A stretch of 64,000 nucleotides of DNA from Candidatus Schekmanbacteria bacterium (GCA_016188575.1 JACPHN010000216.1:24579-88578); one strand, 5' to 3'. Shown: positions 1 to 9,228, numbered from the stretch's first letter. Translations and numbers: made by a program. The notes: generated by a model from the sequence alone, not told the origin.

Positions 1-714
1 TTGCGCGCGGCAGGGGTGGCGCAGGCCAACCTCGCTGTCACCGCCTGGTGGACGAATCGGCCCTGCGAAGCGGGGAACCGGTTTCTGTCCGCACTCAACG
101 AGCTGAGGGAGATCGGCGACGTGTCGCGCGGCCATCTCGTCGCGTGCAGATTCGCCCAGTTTCTCCTCGATCGCCACGAGCTGGAGCGCTTTTTCGACGT
201 CGCCCGAGCCCTTGACCGCAGCTTGGCCGCCGGCGATCGCGAGCTATGCGCGATTCTGCGGGCGGCCATGGGAGTTGCCAGCGCCCTGTCTGACGAGCAT
301 GCACGCTGCTCCGCTCATGAGCTCGCGGCACCGGCGCACCCCGAGCCCTTGGCGGGAGCCGACTATAACAAGCTGTGGATTTCTCACTACCGCGCCGAGC
401 TTCTCTGGCTAGCCGGCCGCGAGCACGAGGCGCTGTGCGAAGCCCAGGCGGCGGTCGCGGCGTCAAAGGCCGCGAACCTTCCCGAGCTCCGGCTGCGCTC
501 GCTGTACTTCCTGGTCCGCAGAGCTACGCAGTTTCCCGAGGAAAGACGAGTGGATTTGGCACGCGAAGCCGCGCTTGCGGTGGCCGAGCTGGCTACCCGA
601 TGCGGCTCGGACCTGAGCGCGACGTTTCGCTGCCGAGAAGACGTCCAGGTCATCCTCGGGCTTACCGCGTGCCGTAGCGAGGGGCCGACCGCAACCGATA
701 CCCCAGAAACGTGA
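1..714 (+). CDS. C-terminal part of an uncharacterised helical-repeat protein (start lies before the window)
   Basis: The reading frame is already open at base 1, so only the last 237 residues or so are visible. They are rich in Ala, Leu and Arg and fall into alternating amphipathic helices (for example ALDRSLAAGDRELCAILRAA and a later EALCEAQAAVAASKAANLPE stretch), the texture of TPR-type helical repeats. I see no catalytic motif. In many bacteria such a tail ends a kinase- or ATPase-TPR regulator, but nothing visible here proves that. The last 53 bases overlap tail to tail with the end of the convergent Asp-box/Fn3 gene, which is unusual for two unrelated genes. Confidence 0.55.
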   Translation: MRAAGVAQANLAVTAWWTNRPCEAGNRFLSALNELREIGDVSRGHLVACRFAQFLLDRHELERFFDVARALDRSLAAGDRELCAILRAAMGVASALSDEHARCSAHELAAPAHPEPLAGADYNKLWISHYRAELLWLAGREHEALCEAQAAVAASKAANLPELRLRSLYFLVRRATQFPEERRVDLAREAALAVAELATRCGSDLSATFRCREDVQVILGLTACRSEGPTATDTPET

Positions 715-3700
715 TCGCGACCAGGAGAATCCCGATGCTAATCCCGGCCGCCCCGGGAACTGGCGCCGGCATGGTGGTGAAAACCCCCTCGGAGCTGGTC
801 GTGGGGTTTCCGGAGAGGTCCGCAGACACGACGTAGTAGCGATATGTGGTGCTCCCCTCGAGACTGCTCAACGTTACCACGTGATCCGTGATGTAGTCTG
901 CAAGCCCAGCTTCTTGCTCTCCATCTTCATCTTTCCAATACCGGACAATCGACGTTGCCGGCTCGCCCGTTTCCCAGGAGATCGCCGCGCCGCTGGACGA
1001 GATGTCGCTGGCCGCCGGCCCCGTGGCGATGCTGGGGCCGACCTCATCCGGTACGGTCTCTGTCGCGAAAGACAGGACTTCACTGGACGCCACGTTGCCC
1101 GCGGGGTCAGCGGAGCTCACGGCAAAGAAGTACGGAGTGCCTGCTACGAGCCCGGACAGTGCGATTTCGTGCTCGGTGACTGCCTCCGTTCGATACGCTA
1201 CCTGACCGAGCTCCGCAGTCGTTCCATAGTCGACGCGGCTATCGCCTGACTCATTTGATGACCAATTGAGCAGCGCAGTCGAAGTTCCCGGGACGACCGT
1301 GGGCGTTTCAAGGACGGGAGCTGCGGCGTCCGGCGCGCCATAGGTCGTCCACAAGTGGATGCCTCCTCTCGCCTCCCTCCCCTCCCCCACGGTCCCCTCG
1401 ACGAGCGCATTGCCGGAGGCATCTGTGGAGCGGACGGCGAAGGTGTATTCGGTGCTCGGCGCGAGGCCGCCGATGGAGACGAGGTGGTCGCGCGTGAGCA
1501 CGGAGTCCTGCACCGTCTGTGTTTCGTCCTGCGCCGCCGACGGCGCGTAGGTGACCGCGCTGTCGCTCGCCTCGTCCGTCGTCCAGGCGATCACGACCAG
1601 ATCGTCGTCGATCCAGCGCACCTCCGGACCGGCAAGCAGCACCGGCGGCGTCGTGTCCGCGTTTGGCGCGGTCGTGAAGGTCTTTTCGTCGCTGGCCACC
1701 TGCGTCCGGTCGCCCGAGCTGGCGGATTTCACCCGATAGGAGTAGGTGCGGTTCGCCTCGAGCCCGACCAGCTTCACCGCGTGCTCGGTTCCGAGCCCCG
1801 GCGCGGTAATCTCCCAGGGATCGTTGGAGTCCAGGTAGTACGTCACGGTGCTGCTTCCCCAGTGGCTCGTGCGCCACGCGATGAGAGCACTCGCCGGCGT
1901 CGTTGCGCTCACCACCGGACCCGCAGTGATGGAGATGCTGTCGGTCGCCGGCACTGTAGCCGGCACCGTGACCAGCCTCGTTGCGGTATTCCCCGAGCCG
2001 TCCTGCATCTGCAGCCGCAAGTGCGTAGGCGTGAGCTCGCTTACCCCGGGGAGCGCCGCCGCGTGCCGGCGCACCAGCGCCGCGCGGCTGTACACGTTCT
2101 GATAGCTGCCGAGGCCATCTCCGTTGTCGATGATCGTCGAGGCCGGCTCGTCCGTCCACCACTCGACGCCCAGGATGCGCGGCCCCTGAAAGGTAGCGTA
2201 CGGCCCATGTGTGATCGTCGGCGCCTGCAGATCCGGCGCGACCCCCGCCGCCGTGATCGAAAACACTTCTGACCGTTCCCCGCCGAGGTGGAACGTCCGC
2301 GGCGTGTGCTCGTCGGCCGTGAGCGCTCTCCACAGGGTGCCCACCGCGGGCAAATCGATGAACCGCAGGAGGTTCCCGTCATCGCTGAACGCGTACAACC
2401 TGTCCGGTCCGACCGCGAACACGATGGGCTGCGGAGAACGCGCGACGTAGACGGCCGACACCGCAGCCGTGGCGAGCACGGCGTTGAGCACGCTGAAGGT
2501 CGATCCAAAGTCGCGCGTCACGAGCAGCCCCGCATCGGTCCCGACGTAGATGGTTCCGGTGACGAGCGGGTGCGGTGCGAACGCCGTAATGGTGCCGCCG
2601 CGCCCGGCTCCGAGTCGCTGCGGCGGATAGGCGAGCGCCCACGTGCCGCCGCCGTCATAGGAGCGGTACACGCCCAGCCCCGTGACCCAGGCAAGCAGGA
2701 GGTCTGCGTCGGTGGCGTCGACCGCCATTTGCCCCACGCAACTGCCCTCGGCGATCGTACTCGTGGCACTCCAGCCGCCGCCCTCGTCGACGCTCTCCAG
2801 GATGCCGCCGCATTCCGCCGCCAGGAAGAGGTGACCCGGATCGTTGGTGTCCGCGAGAATCTGGCGAATGGGCGAGGAACCGATGTGCGGCGTCAGGTCG
2901 ATCTCCGAGTACGTCAGATTGTCCCCCGCGCGGTTCAGCAGCTTGCCCGGCGTCCCGAGGAACATGGTGCCCGGAGCATCCGGCATGAGGTAGATGGCGT
3001 CGACCTCGCGGGCGATGACGTCCTCACCGCCCATGATCCAGGTATCACCCCCATCATCGCTCGTGAACGGGCCGGATTCGCGCGTTCCGACCATGACCTC
3101 CATGTTGCCGGCGGGCATCGTCGCGATCGCCGGCACCGTCAGCCCCGCGAGGCCGGTGGAGGACGAGCGCCAGTCCGCACCGGCGTGCTGTGCGAACACG
3201 CCGCTCCCCGCCGTTCCGAAAAGCACCGTCGTCTCCGTGTCGCCCTCGTACGCCGCGATCCGCCGTCCCCCGCGCCTGGTCAGCCCGCTGTTGTCTTCGA
3301 CCCAGAGCGCGCCGAGGTCGGCCGAGGTGAAGGCTCCGGCGGTCGCCGTGGCCGCAACCACCTTGCCCTGTTGCAGAAGCACCGCCAGATCGACCACGCG
3401 GGAATCGGTAAGACCGTTGCTTGCCGGGACCCAGCTTACGCCTGCATCTGACGAACGCCAGACGCCGTCACCATCGCTCGCCGCGAAGACGGTCCCCGGT
3501 GGAGAACCCGCCAAGAGCTCCAGATCTTCTACCGAGCCTGGCTGCGTTCCGCTGCCGTGCGCCCACGTCACCCCCAGATCATCGCTGACAAAGATGCCGG
3601 ATTCGGTACCGGCGAGCAGGTTCGCTCCCACCGCTTGCAGCGCACGCACATTGGTCATTGTCGAATCCCTGACTGTGACGGGGCTCCAGGTCGTCTCCCC

Positions 3701-4201
3701 ATCCTGAATCCGAAACATGCCGCTGTCGCCGCCCGCCAGGTAGAAGCGCGTCGACTCTCCGTCGACCCCCGAGTACACGGCGGTCGTCATCGGGTGCGGC
3801 TTCACGTCTCCCATTATGGTCCAGGTTGCGCCGCGGTCAGTCGACGCGTAAACCCCTATGCTGCCGCCAATGACGATGATCTCGTCGCTTGCTCCGAGGA
3901 AGATCGCGGTCAGCCGTTGCGCCGGCACCCCGTCTGCCCGTGACCAGCTCAGGCCGGCGTCGTCGGAGGAGAACAATCCGATGGTGCCCAGACCCAGCCA
4001 GCATCTGCCGGAGACGGGCGAAATCGCCAGCGCTTCGACGAAGCCGCCGTATGGCCCGCTGCTCGTCCACTGGCCGTCACCAGCCAGGCACAGGGGAGCC
4101 CCGCAGGCGAGCATCAGGGCACCCGCGATCGCTGCGACGCCTCCGCGCGCGAGATCGCGAAGATTACGTACTCTGCACGTACTGCTGCCACTGGTTCTCA
4201 T
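662..4201 (-). CDS. Secreted Asp-box beta-propeller protein with fibronectin type III domains and a C-terminal sorting-like anchor
   Basis: An 1179-residue exported protein. Residues 1 to about 41 form a signal peptide (basic start, then a long Ala/Leu stretch ending near CLAGDG). Residues about 45-650 carry repeated Asp-box motifs of the SxDxGxTW type (STDRGATW, SSDAGVSW, TSDDGGDTW, SYDGGGTW), as in sialidase, sortilin or Ycf48-like propellers. About 670-1140 hold four or five Fn3-like repeats with the recurring WxTxEPAxSxVxY signature. The tail has PVPG, a hydrophobic segment and a basic end (GYRLRSAPRYGTR), like PEP-CTERM/IPTL-CTERM-type sorting signals, though the exact class is unclear. 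It probably sits on or leaves the cell surface; ligand unknown. It is divergent from the phosphatase operon, with 173 bp between the two start codons. Confidence 0.8.
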   Translation of the reverse strand: MRTSGSSTCRVRNLRDLARGGVAAIAGALMLACGAPLCLAGDGQWTSSGPYGGFVEALAISPVSGRCWLGLGTIGLFSSDDAGLSWSRADGVPAQRLTAIFLGASDEIIVIGGSIGVYASTDRGATWTIMGDVKPHPMTTAVYSGVDGESTRFYLAGGDSGMFRIQDGETTWSPVTVRDSTMTNVRALQAVGANLLAGTESGIFVSDDLGVTWAHGSGTQPGSVEDLELLAGSPPGTVFAASDGDGVWRSSDAGVSWVPASNGLTDSRVVDLAVLLQQGKVVAATATAGAFTSADLGALWVEDNSGLTRRGGRRIAAYEGDTETTVLFGTAGSGVFAQHAGADWRSSSTGLAGLTVPAIATMPAGNMEVMVGTRESGPFTSDDGGDTWIMGGEDVIAREVDAIYLMPDAPGTMFLGTPGKLLNRAGDNLTYSEIDLTPHIGSSPIRQILADTNDPGHLFLAAECGGILESVDEGGGWSATSTIAEGSCVGQMAVDATDADLLLAWVTGLGVYRSYDGGGTWALAYPPQRLGAGRGGTITAFAPHPLVTGTIYVGTDAGLLVTRDFGSTFSVLNAVLATAAVSAVYVARSPQPIVFAVGPDRLYAFSDDGNLLRFIDLPAVGTLWRALTADEHTPRTFHLGGERSEVFSITAAGVAPDLQAPTITHGPYATFQGPRILGVEWWTDEPASTIIDNGDGLGSYQNVYSRAALVRRHAAALPGVSELTPTHLRLQMQDGSGNTATRLVTVPATVPATDSISITAGPVVSATTPASALIAWRTSHWGSSTVTYYLDSNDPWEITAPGLGTEHAVKLVGLEANRTYSYRVKSASSGDRTQVASDEKTFTTAPNADTTPPVLLAGPEVRWIDDDLVVIAWTTDEASDSAVTYAPSAAQDETQTVQDSVLTRDHLVSIGGLAPSTEYTFAVRSTDASGNALVEGTVGEGREARGGIHLWTTYGAPDAAAPVLETPTVVPGTSTALLNWSSNESGDSRVDYGTTAELGQVAYRTEAVTEHEIALSGLVAGTPYFFAVSSADPAGNVASSEVLSFATETVPDEVGPSIATGPAASDISSSGAAISWETGEPATSIVRYWKDEDGEQEAGLADYITDHVVTLSSLEGSTTYRYYVVSADLSGNPTTSSEGVFTTMPAPVPGAAGISIGILLVAITFLGYRLRSAPRYGTR

Positions 4202-4305
4202 GCTGATCTCGGGCCTCCCCTGCCTGTTCGCGCCGTCAGTCGGTCATCGCGAAGCGTGCACAAAAAGTCTACAGCGATTTCCGCGGCGCGGCAATTCGCT
4301 CGCGC

Positions 4306-4333
4306 TTGACACCGAGAGCCAGAGGACTATATT
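4306..4333 (+). promoter_or_regulatory. Sigma70-type promoter of the phosphatase-kinase-vWA operon
   Basis: A perfect TTGACA (4306-4311) is followed after 16 bases by TATATT (4328-4333), about 40 bases before the phosphatase start. It sits in the region between two divergent genes and is noticeably more AT-rich than its surroundings. Start site not measured. Confidence 0.6.
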
Positions 4334-4374
4334 AAGAGTCAAATAGACCTTTAACAAACGAAATGGAGTTGAAA

Positions 4375-5190
4375 ATGGTCTCAAGGTATGTTTTCAGCGG
4401 CGCCGTAGGGTCGACGACGGGGCGAGCCCACGTGCGATGCTACCGCCCCAATCAGGACGGCGGCGGAATCGGCGGGGAGGGAGCTACGCGGGTTGCTGTC
4501 GTCACGGATGGCTGCTCGTCGGGTCGATGCAGCGAGGTCGGCGCGAGGCTCGGAGCGGCCTGGCTCGCCACGCATTTGCCGCGGTATCTTGGCGGCGCGG
4601 ACGGGGTCGGGGCGGATCTGGACGTGGCGCTGCGCGCGGCGACCGCGGAGCTTGTCACCGTGCTCGCTGCGGTCGCGCGAATGCTGGCGCGTGAACCGTC
4701 GGACCTGGTGCAGGTCACGCGGGACTACCTGCTTTTTACCTTTCTGGTCGCGGCAGTGTGGGCAGATCGGGCGGCGATTTTCGGGATCGGCGACGGGGTC
4801 TTTTCAGTGGACGGTGACACCGTGGTGCTGGACGCTGGGCCGGAGAACGCGCCCGCCTACGTTGCCTATCGGTGTTTGCCTCCGGAAGCCGTCGCGCCTT
4901 CGATGCGGGAGGTCGCGCCGGTAGTGTGGTATTTGGGCGATCGGAACAGCGTGCAGTCGCTGCTCGTGGCGACGGATGGGGCGGCGGAGATGCGGGCCAG
5001 GGCCGGCGCGGTGCTTGCCGATGGTGGGGTTGCGGGGTGCCTGGAGCAATTCGCGACGGACGATCGCTATGTGCGCAACCCGAGCCTGCTGCAGAAGCGG
5101 CTGAACGTCCTGGGTGGGAGCAACCGCCTGCTGGCGGACGATACTACGATTGCCATATTGCGGCGACGCGAGGTGGGGACATGCTTGTGA
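4375..5190 (+). CDS. PP2C-family protein serine/threonine phosphatase (TerY-P-type module)
   Basis: About 271 residues. PP2C metal-binding motifs are visible in order: VVTDGCSSG near residue 43, LLVATDGAAEM near residue 205, and LADDTTIAIL close to the C terminus. There is no membrane segment, so it should act in the cytoplasm, removing phosphate from Ser/Thr. I chose the ATG at 4375 because GGAG (4365-4368) lies six bases upstream; an earlier ATG at 4363 would place that site inside the gene. It is the first gene of an operon: its last 10 bases overlap the kinase gene. A PP2C, kinase and TerY-like vWA set is the defining content of TerY-P triads, so the neighbouring kinase and vWA protein are its probable partners. 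Substrate is inferred, not shown. Confidence 0.85.
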   Translation: MVSRYVFSGAVGSTTGRAHVRCYRPNQDGGGIGGEGATRVAVVTDGCSSGRCSEVGARLGAAWLATHLPRYLGGADGVGADLDVALRAATAELVTVLAAVARMLAREPSDLVQVTRDYLLFTFLVAAVWADRAAIFGIGDGVFSVDGDTVVLDAGPENAPAYVAYRCLPPEAVAPSMREVAPVVWYLGDRNSVQSLLVATDGAAEMRARAGAVLADGGVAGCLEQFATDDRYVRNPSLLQKRLNVLGGSNRLLADDTTIAILRRREVGTCL

Positions 5191-7007
5191 CCATCGATGG
5201 CCAGACGGTGACACTGAGCGACAAGAATTTGCTTGGAGTGGGAGGAGAGGCGCAAGTGTTTTCGTGGTGCGGGCAGGCGGTCAAGGTCTATCACGAGGGC
5301 CCGGCGCCGCGTGATGCGTGGGAGCGCAGCGAGCTTGATGAGCGGCTCAGGAATCGCGAGGAGAAGCTGGCCGCCTTTCCTGTGGCGGTGCCCGACGCGG
5401 TGGTGCGGCCGCGTTCATTGGTGCGCGATGGCACTGCAAAATGCGTGCGCGGATACACGATGGCGCTGGTGTCAGGAGCCGAGGACATCCGGCGGCTCGG
5501 CCAGCGGAGCTGGCGGCAGGGTGTGGTGACGGCAAACCAGGTCATGGGCACGTTCAAGGCCATGCACCGCGGTCTGTCCGGGCTGCACGCGGCACGCGTC
5601 GTGGTCGGAGATCTCAATGACGGCAACGTGCTCTTCCGCGGCGCGGACGTCTGGTTCATCGACGCCGACTCCATGCAGTACGGTGGTTTTCTGTGCGCCG
5701 TGGCGCACGAGCGGTTTCTGGATCCGAAGCTGTACGGCGTCGACTTGACGAAGTCCGCGCTCTTCACGGAGAATACGGACTGGTATGCCTTTGCGGTCAT
5801 GCTTTTTTCGAGCCTTCTTTACGTTCACCCGTATGGTGGCGTGCACAAGACCCACCATACGCTGCTGCGGCGCGCGGAAGCCGGGCACAGCGTGCTGCGC
5901 CCAGACGTCACGCTTCCCAAGGCTGCTCTCCATTACCGCGTCCTGCCCGATGAGCTGCTGAGCCGATTCGAGGCGATCTTCGACCGCGGTGAGCGGAGTC
6001 GATTTCCCGAGAGTCTGCTGGAGCTGGTGTGGCGCACGTGCCGATGCGGCCTCGAGCACGCCCGCGCGGCGTGCCCGGACTGCGCCCACCAGCATGCCAC
6101 GCCGCCCGCGCCGGCCCTGATCGTGCGCGGTCGGTGTCGGGCTGCCAGCGTATTTGCCGGCCCTGGCCGGGTGTGCTGTGCCGTCCAGCAAGGCGGGCTG
6201 CGCTACGTGGTCGCCGAAAACGGCACATTCCGCCGCGAAGATGGGAGCCGAATTCCGGGAGACCTTGGCGCCGGGTTGCCGCGCTTCGCCATCTCCACGA
6301 GCGTTACGTGGATTGGTAAGAACGGTCGCCTGGAGCGCTTTCGCAACGGCCGGTGCGAGGAGACGTACGGAGTCGGAGCCTGGGCGGGGGCGCCGATGTT
6401 CGACGCGAGCTCGCGCACGTGCTATCGGGCGGACGGCGAGTGGTTGATCGATTGCCTCGCGGACGAGCGCATCGGGCAGATCCTGGAGAATCAGACGTGG
6501 TTCCGCGTCGGGGAAACGCTGGGATTCGGTTTCTATCGCGCGGGCCTGGTCACCGTCCACTTCCTTTTCCACGTTGGCCGCGCTGGCCTCAAGCTCGTCG
6601 AGCTACCGCCCATCGACGGCCGGTTGCTCGAGGCGAGCGCGGTATTCGACAGCGGGCGCGTGCTCTTCATGACGGCGACCGAGCGCGGCGGGCGTCGCAT
6701 CCATGCGCTTCACGTGATAGACGATCGCGGGGCCGTGCTCGCGTCGGTGAGTGGTGCGCCCGATTCCCTACGGGCACTGGCGACCACTGCCGGCAAAGCC
6801 ATTATTGCCGATCGCATTCTTTGCTCAACCGACGACGGGCTGCTGTCACTCGAGGTCGACGCCTCCTCGCGCACCGTTCGCGAGCGACATCTGTTTTCCG
6901 ATACCGAGCCGTTTACCAGTGAAGGGGCCTCGCTGCTGCCCCTGCCGGGAGGTGCAATCGCCGTCGTATCACCCCATGCCATCACGCAGCTCACCCTTAT
7001 GTCGTAG
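5181..7007 (+). CDS. Serine/threonine kinase-like protein with zinc ribbon and C-terminal propeller-like region (TerY-P-type module)
   Basis: 608 residues from the ATG at 5181, which has GAGGTGGGG just upstream and overlaps the phosphatase stop; the frame is open further upstream but that part is the shadow of the phosphatase gene. Kinase features: a glycine-rich loop GVGGEAQVF (19-27), Lys35 in AVKVY, catalytic loop VGDLNDGNVLF with Asp144 and Asn149, and a DFG-like FIDADS (159-164). The catalytic loop lacks the usual His/Arg before Asp. A Cys cluster (CRCG, then CPDC) near residues 285-300 forms a zinc ribbon. The remaining 300 residues are beta-rich without clear repeats. It resembles the YegI/COG4248 kinase group. 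With the PP2C and vWA neighbours it fits a phosphorylation triad. Confidence 0.82.
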   Translation: MLVTIDGQTVTLSDKNLLGVGGEAQVFSWCGQAVKVYHEGPAPRDAWERSELDERLRNREEKLAAFPVAVPDAVVRPRSLVRDGTAKCVRGYTMALVSGAEDIRRLGQRSWRQGVVTANQVMGTFKAMHRGLSGLHAARVVVGDLNDGNVLFRGADVWFIDADSMQYGGFLCAVAHERFLDPKLYGVDLTKSALFTENTDWYAFAVMLFSSLLYVHPYGGVHKTHHTLLRRAEAGHSVLRPDVTLPKAALHYRVLPDELLSRFEAIFDRGERSRFPESLLELVWRTCRCGLEHARAACPDCAHQHATPPAPALIVRGRCRAASVFAGPGRVCCAVQQGGLRYVVAENGTFRREDGSRIPGDLGAGLPRFAISTSVTWIGKNGRLERFRNGRCEETYGVGAWAGAPMFDASSRTCYRADGEWLIDCLADERIGQILENQTWFRVGETLGFGFYRAGLVTVHFLFHVGRAGLKLVELPPIDGRLLEASAVFDSGRVLFMTATERGGRRIHALHVIDDRGAVLASVSGAPDSLRALATTAGKAIIADRILCSTDDGLLSLEVDASSRTVRERHLFSDTEPFTSEGASLLPLPGGAIAVVSPHAITQLTLMS

Positions 7008-7018
7008 GAGGTTTTTCC

Positions 7019-8002
7019 ATGTCGCACTCCACGTCGCACTCCACACCCAGTTTCTACGACCCTGCCGAAGTCGGCTCCATCTACTTGGAGCGCGCCGCAC
7101 TTGTGGCCAACGAGGCGCTCGCCTATCGCCAAAAGCACGGCGTTCGCCCCTCCGGGCAAGACAAGTTCCGTGTCGCCGCGTTCGGCATCGACTGCCAGGT
7201 CGGCTTCTGCGCGCCTGGTGCGAGCCTGTTCGTGCCCGGGGCGGTCGCAGACACCTGCCGGACCATCGAGTGGCTGTATGCGAACATCGATCGTATCACG
7301 GGCCTCTGTTTCTCGATGGACACGCACCGCGTCTTTCAGATCTTTCACCCCGCCTGGTGGGTCGACAAGGATGGCCATCATCCCGCGCCGCTCACCGCAA
7401 TCCCCCTGGACGACGTGCGCTCTGGCCGCTGGCTGCCGATTGCTCACCCGAAAGAGTGTCTTGAGTATTGCCAGCGCCTGGAGGCCACCGGCAAGTACGT
7501 CTTGACGATCTGGCCGTATCACACGCTGTTGGGCGGAGTCAGCCACGCGCTCGTGCCGGCGCTGATGGAGGCGGCGATCTTTCACAGCATCGTGCGCCGC
7601 CACCAGACGCACTTCGAGACCAAGGGAACGCACGCGATGACGGAAAACTACTCGGTCCTCTCCCCCGAGGTGAAGGAGCTCGGTGGCCAGGTCGTGGGCG
7701 CGTTCAACACGTCGTTCTTCAAGATGCTCATGGAGTACGACCGCGTCTACGTCTTCGGCCAGGCGAAGTCGCATTGCGTGCTGTCGACGCTTCGCGATTT
7801 GAAGGAGCAAATTCACGCGACCGACCCGAGCATGGCGCAGAAGGTGTGGATCCTGGAGGACGCCATGAGCCCGGTGCCGGCGCCGCCGTTGGATCCCTTG
7901 CCGGCGGAGCTCAACTTTCCGGTGATCGCGGAGCGGGCCATGAGCGAGTTTCGGCAGGCCGGGTTCCATGTCGTCCGCACCATGGACGCGATCGTCTACT
8001 AG
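7019..8002 (+). CDS. Isochorismatase/nicotinamidase-fold cysteine hydrolase
   Basis: 327 residues with a strong AGGAGGT site (7006-7012), 11 bases after the kinase gene. Family residues are visible: the acid Asp58 in FGIDCQVGF, a DTH/HPAWW metal-site-like region (101-114), WPYHTLLGG near 165 (nicotinamidases have WPxHC here), and a nucleophile-position Cys253 in GQAKSHCVLST. The catalytic frame looks intact. The family hydrolyses amides or vinyl ethers such as nicotinamide or isochorismate; the substrate here is unknown. At 327 residues it is longer than typical PncA (about 210), with an inserted segment at 115-165. An enzyme of this kind is not part of the standard TerY-P triad and makes this operon unusual; an NAD-precursor role is only a guess. 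Confidence 0.8.
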   Translation: MSHSTSHSTPSFYDPAEVGSIYLERAALVANEALAYRQKHGVRPSGQDKFRVAAFGIDCQVGFCAPGASLFVPGAVADTCRTIEWLYANIDRITGLCFSMDTHRVFQIFHPAWWVDKDGHHPAPLTAIPLDDVRSGRWLPIAHPKECLEYCQRLEATGKYVLTIWPYHTLLGGVSHALVPALMEAAIFHSIVRRHQTHFETKGTHAMTENYSVLSPEVKELGGQVVGAFNTSFFKMLMEYDRVYVFGQAKSHCVLSTLRDLKEQIHATDPSMAQKVWILEDAMSPVPAPPLDPLPAELNFPVIAERAMSEFRQAGFHVVRTMDAIVY

Positions 8003-8015
8003 GGGAGATGTGAAG

Positions 8016-8804
8016 ATGAGCAAGAGTCTGTCGACGATGAATTCTCTCTTTGCAAACGCCGCGGGCGCGGGCATCATCAGCCAGCAAACCTCGATGTTGC
8101 TCACCGGTAGCCTCGGCAACGTCGTGGTCGCGGGGGCCGCGGGCAAGTCGCTCGAGGACATCGACGCGACCGACGTCACGCTGATCACGGTCCTGCTCGA
8201 CGCTTCCTCCAGTATTGGCTACAGTCGCCTGCAGCAGGCGGTGCGTGACGGGTACAATGCGCTGCTCGATGCGTTCTTGACGAGCAAGGAGCGCGACGCG
8301 ATCTTGATGGCGCTCTGGATTTTCAACGACGCGGTGAAGGTCATTCACTCGTATGTCAGCGTTGCGGATGCCGCGGTGCTCGATCGAAAGAGCTACACGA
8401 CGAGCGGGATGACGCACCTGTACGACACGTGGTGCGACGCGCTGGCGGCGAACATCGCGTATGCGCAGCGGCTTCGCGACGGCGGCACGCCGTGCCGCAG
8501 CGTCGTGGTGATCATCACCGACGGTGCCGACGTGGGGTCGCGGCGCACCGCCCGGGACTGCGCGCAAATCAGCCGTGACCTGCTGGCCACGGAGGAGTTC
8601 GTGCTGGCGTTTGTCGGCGTGGGGAAGGACGTGGACTTCCATGCGGTGGCCCGCAGCATGGGAGTTCCGGACGGCTGCATCGCGGTGCAGGCGCAGGCGA
8701 CGCCGGCGGCGCTGCGGCAGGTGTTCGCGATGGTGAGCCAATCGGCGATTCTGGTGAGCCAGGCGCGCATCGCGCCCGGTGCCAACGCGGGCTTTTTCAA
8801 CTGA
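8016..8804 (+). CDS. TerY-like von Willebrand factor A domain protein
   Basis: 262 residues from the ATG at 8016 with GGGGAG eight bases upstream. A complete metal-ion-dependent adhesion site is visible: DASSS (DxSxS), then Thr in TTSGMTHLYD, then Asp in VIITDGAD. A 60-residue N-terminal region precedes the domain. There is no signal peptide, so it is cytoplasmic and of the TerY type. It is the last gene of the phosphatase-kinase-hydrolase operon, and by analogy with TerY-P triads it is the likely phosphorylation target or scaffold. Exact role unproven. Confidence 0.85.
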   Translation: MSKSLSTMNSLFANAAGAGIISQQTSMLLTGSLGNVVVAGAAGKSLEDIDATDVTLITVLLDASSSIGYSRLQQAVRDGYNALLDAFLTSKERDAILMALWIFNDAVKVIHSYVSVADAAVLDRKSYTTSGMTHLYDTWCDALAANIAYAQRLRDGGTPCRSVVVIITDGADVGSRRTARDCAQISRDLLATEEFVLAFVGVGKDVDFHAVARSMGVPDGCIAVQAQATPAALRQVFAMVSQSAILVSQARIAPGANAGFFN

Positions 8805-8853
8805 GGCGCCTGCAACCCGCTCGCGCCGCCGGGCAAGCGGCGGCGCCGCCCGC

Positions 8854-9228
8854 CTACTCCTCGGAGCAGGACTGCGCCTCGAAACAGATCATCCGACATG
8901 CACCGTTCGGGCACCGAGCGGTGCAGTCGGATTTTCGGCAGTCGATTCGGCAGTTGCCCTTTTCGCAATCCACGCAGCACCGCTCGGAGCCGTTGCAGTC
9001 CACGGTGCAGCTTTTTTCCTTGCAGTCAACGACGCACGTCTGCAGGTCGCCGCAGTCGATATCGCACAGAGGGCCGACGCAACGAAAGTTGGGTGCCGAA
9101 AAATCGCATTTGGGTGGCCCTCCGCTGTCGCTGTCGAACAGCCCGCACGCCAGGAAGAAGCTTGCCGCCGCGATTGCCGCAAAGAAAGTAGTCGGCGCCC
9201 GACCGCGGCCCGAACGCCGCGAGCTCAC
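8854..9228 (-). CDS. Small cysteine-rich lipoprotein with a periodic Cys-Asp repeat
   Basis: 124 residues. The N terminus is basic, then hydrophobic, ending in a lipobox-like FFLACG, so it should be lipidated and exported. The mature part holds about 18 further cysteines spaced three to seven apart in a DCxxxxCxxDC pattern (CVVDCKEKSC, CCVDCEKGNC, CRIDCRKSDC). Such a regular lattice suggests a disulfide-stapled or metal-binding structure. Its ATG overlaps the stop of the upstream YccF gene (ATGA), so the two are probably translationally coupled. Similar Cys-rich lipoproteins are common in myxobacterial-type genomes. No function is known. Confidence 0.65.
   Translation of the reverse strand: MSSRRSGRGRAPTTFFAAIAAASFFLACGLFDSDSGGPPKCDFSAPNFRCVGPLCDIDCGDLQTCVVDCKEKSCTVDCNGSERCCVDCEKGNCRIDCRKSDCTARCPNGACRMICFEAQSCSEE

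Noticed and set aside
6710-8188. 492-codon minus-strand frame across the kinase-hydrolase-vWA operon
   Set aside because: It spans three well-supported genes on the other strand and shows no domain; third-position GC bias explains it.
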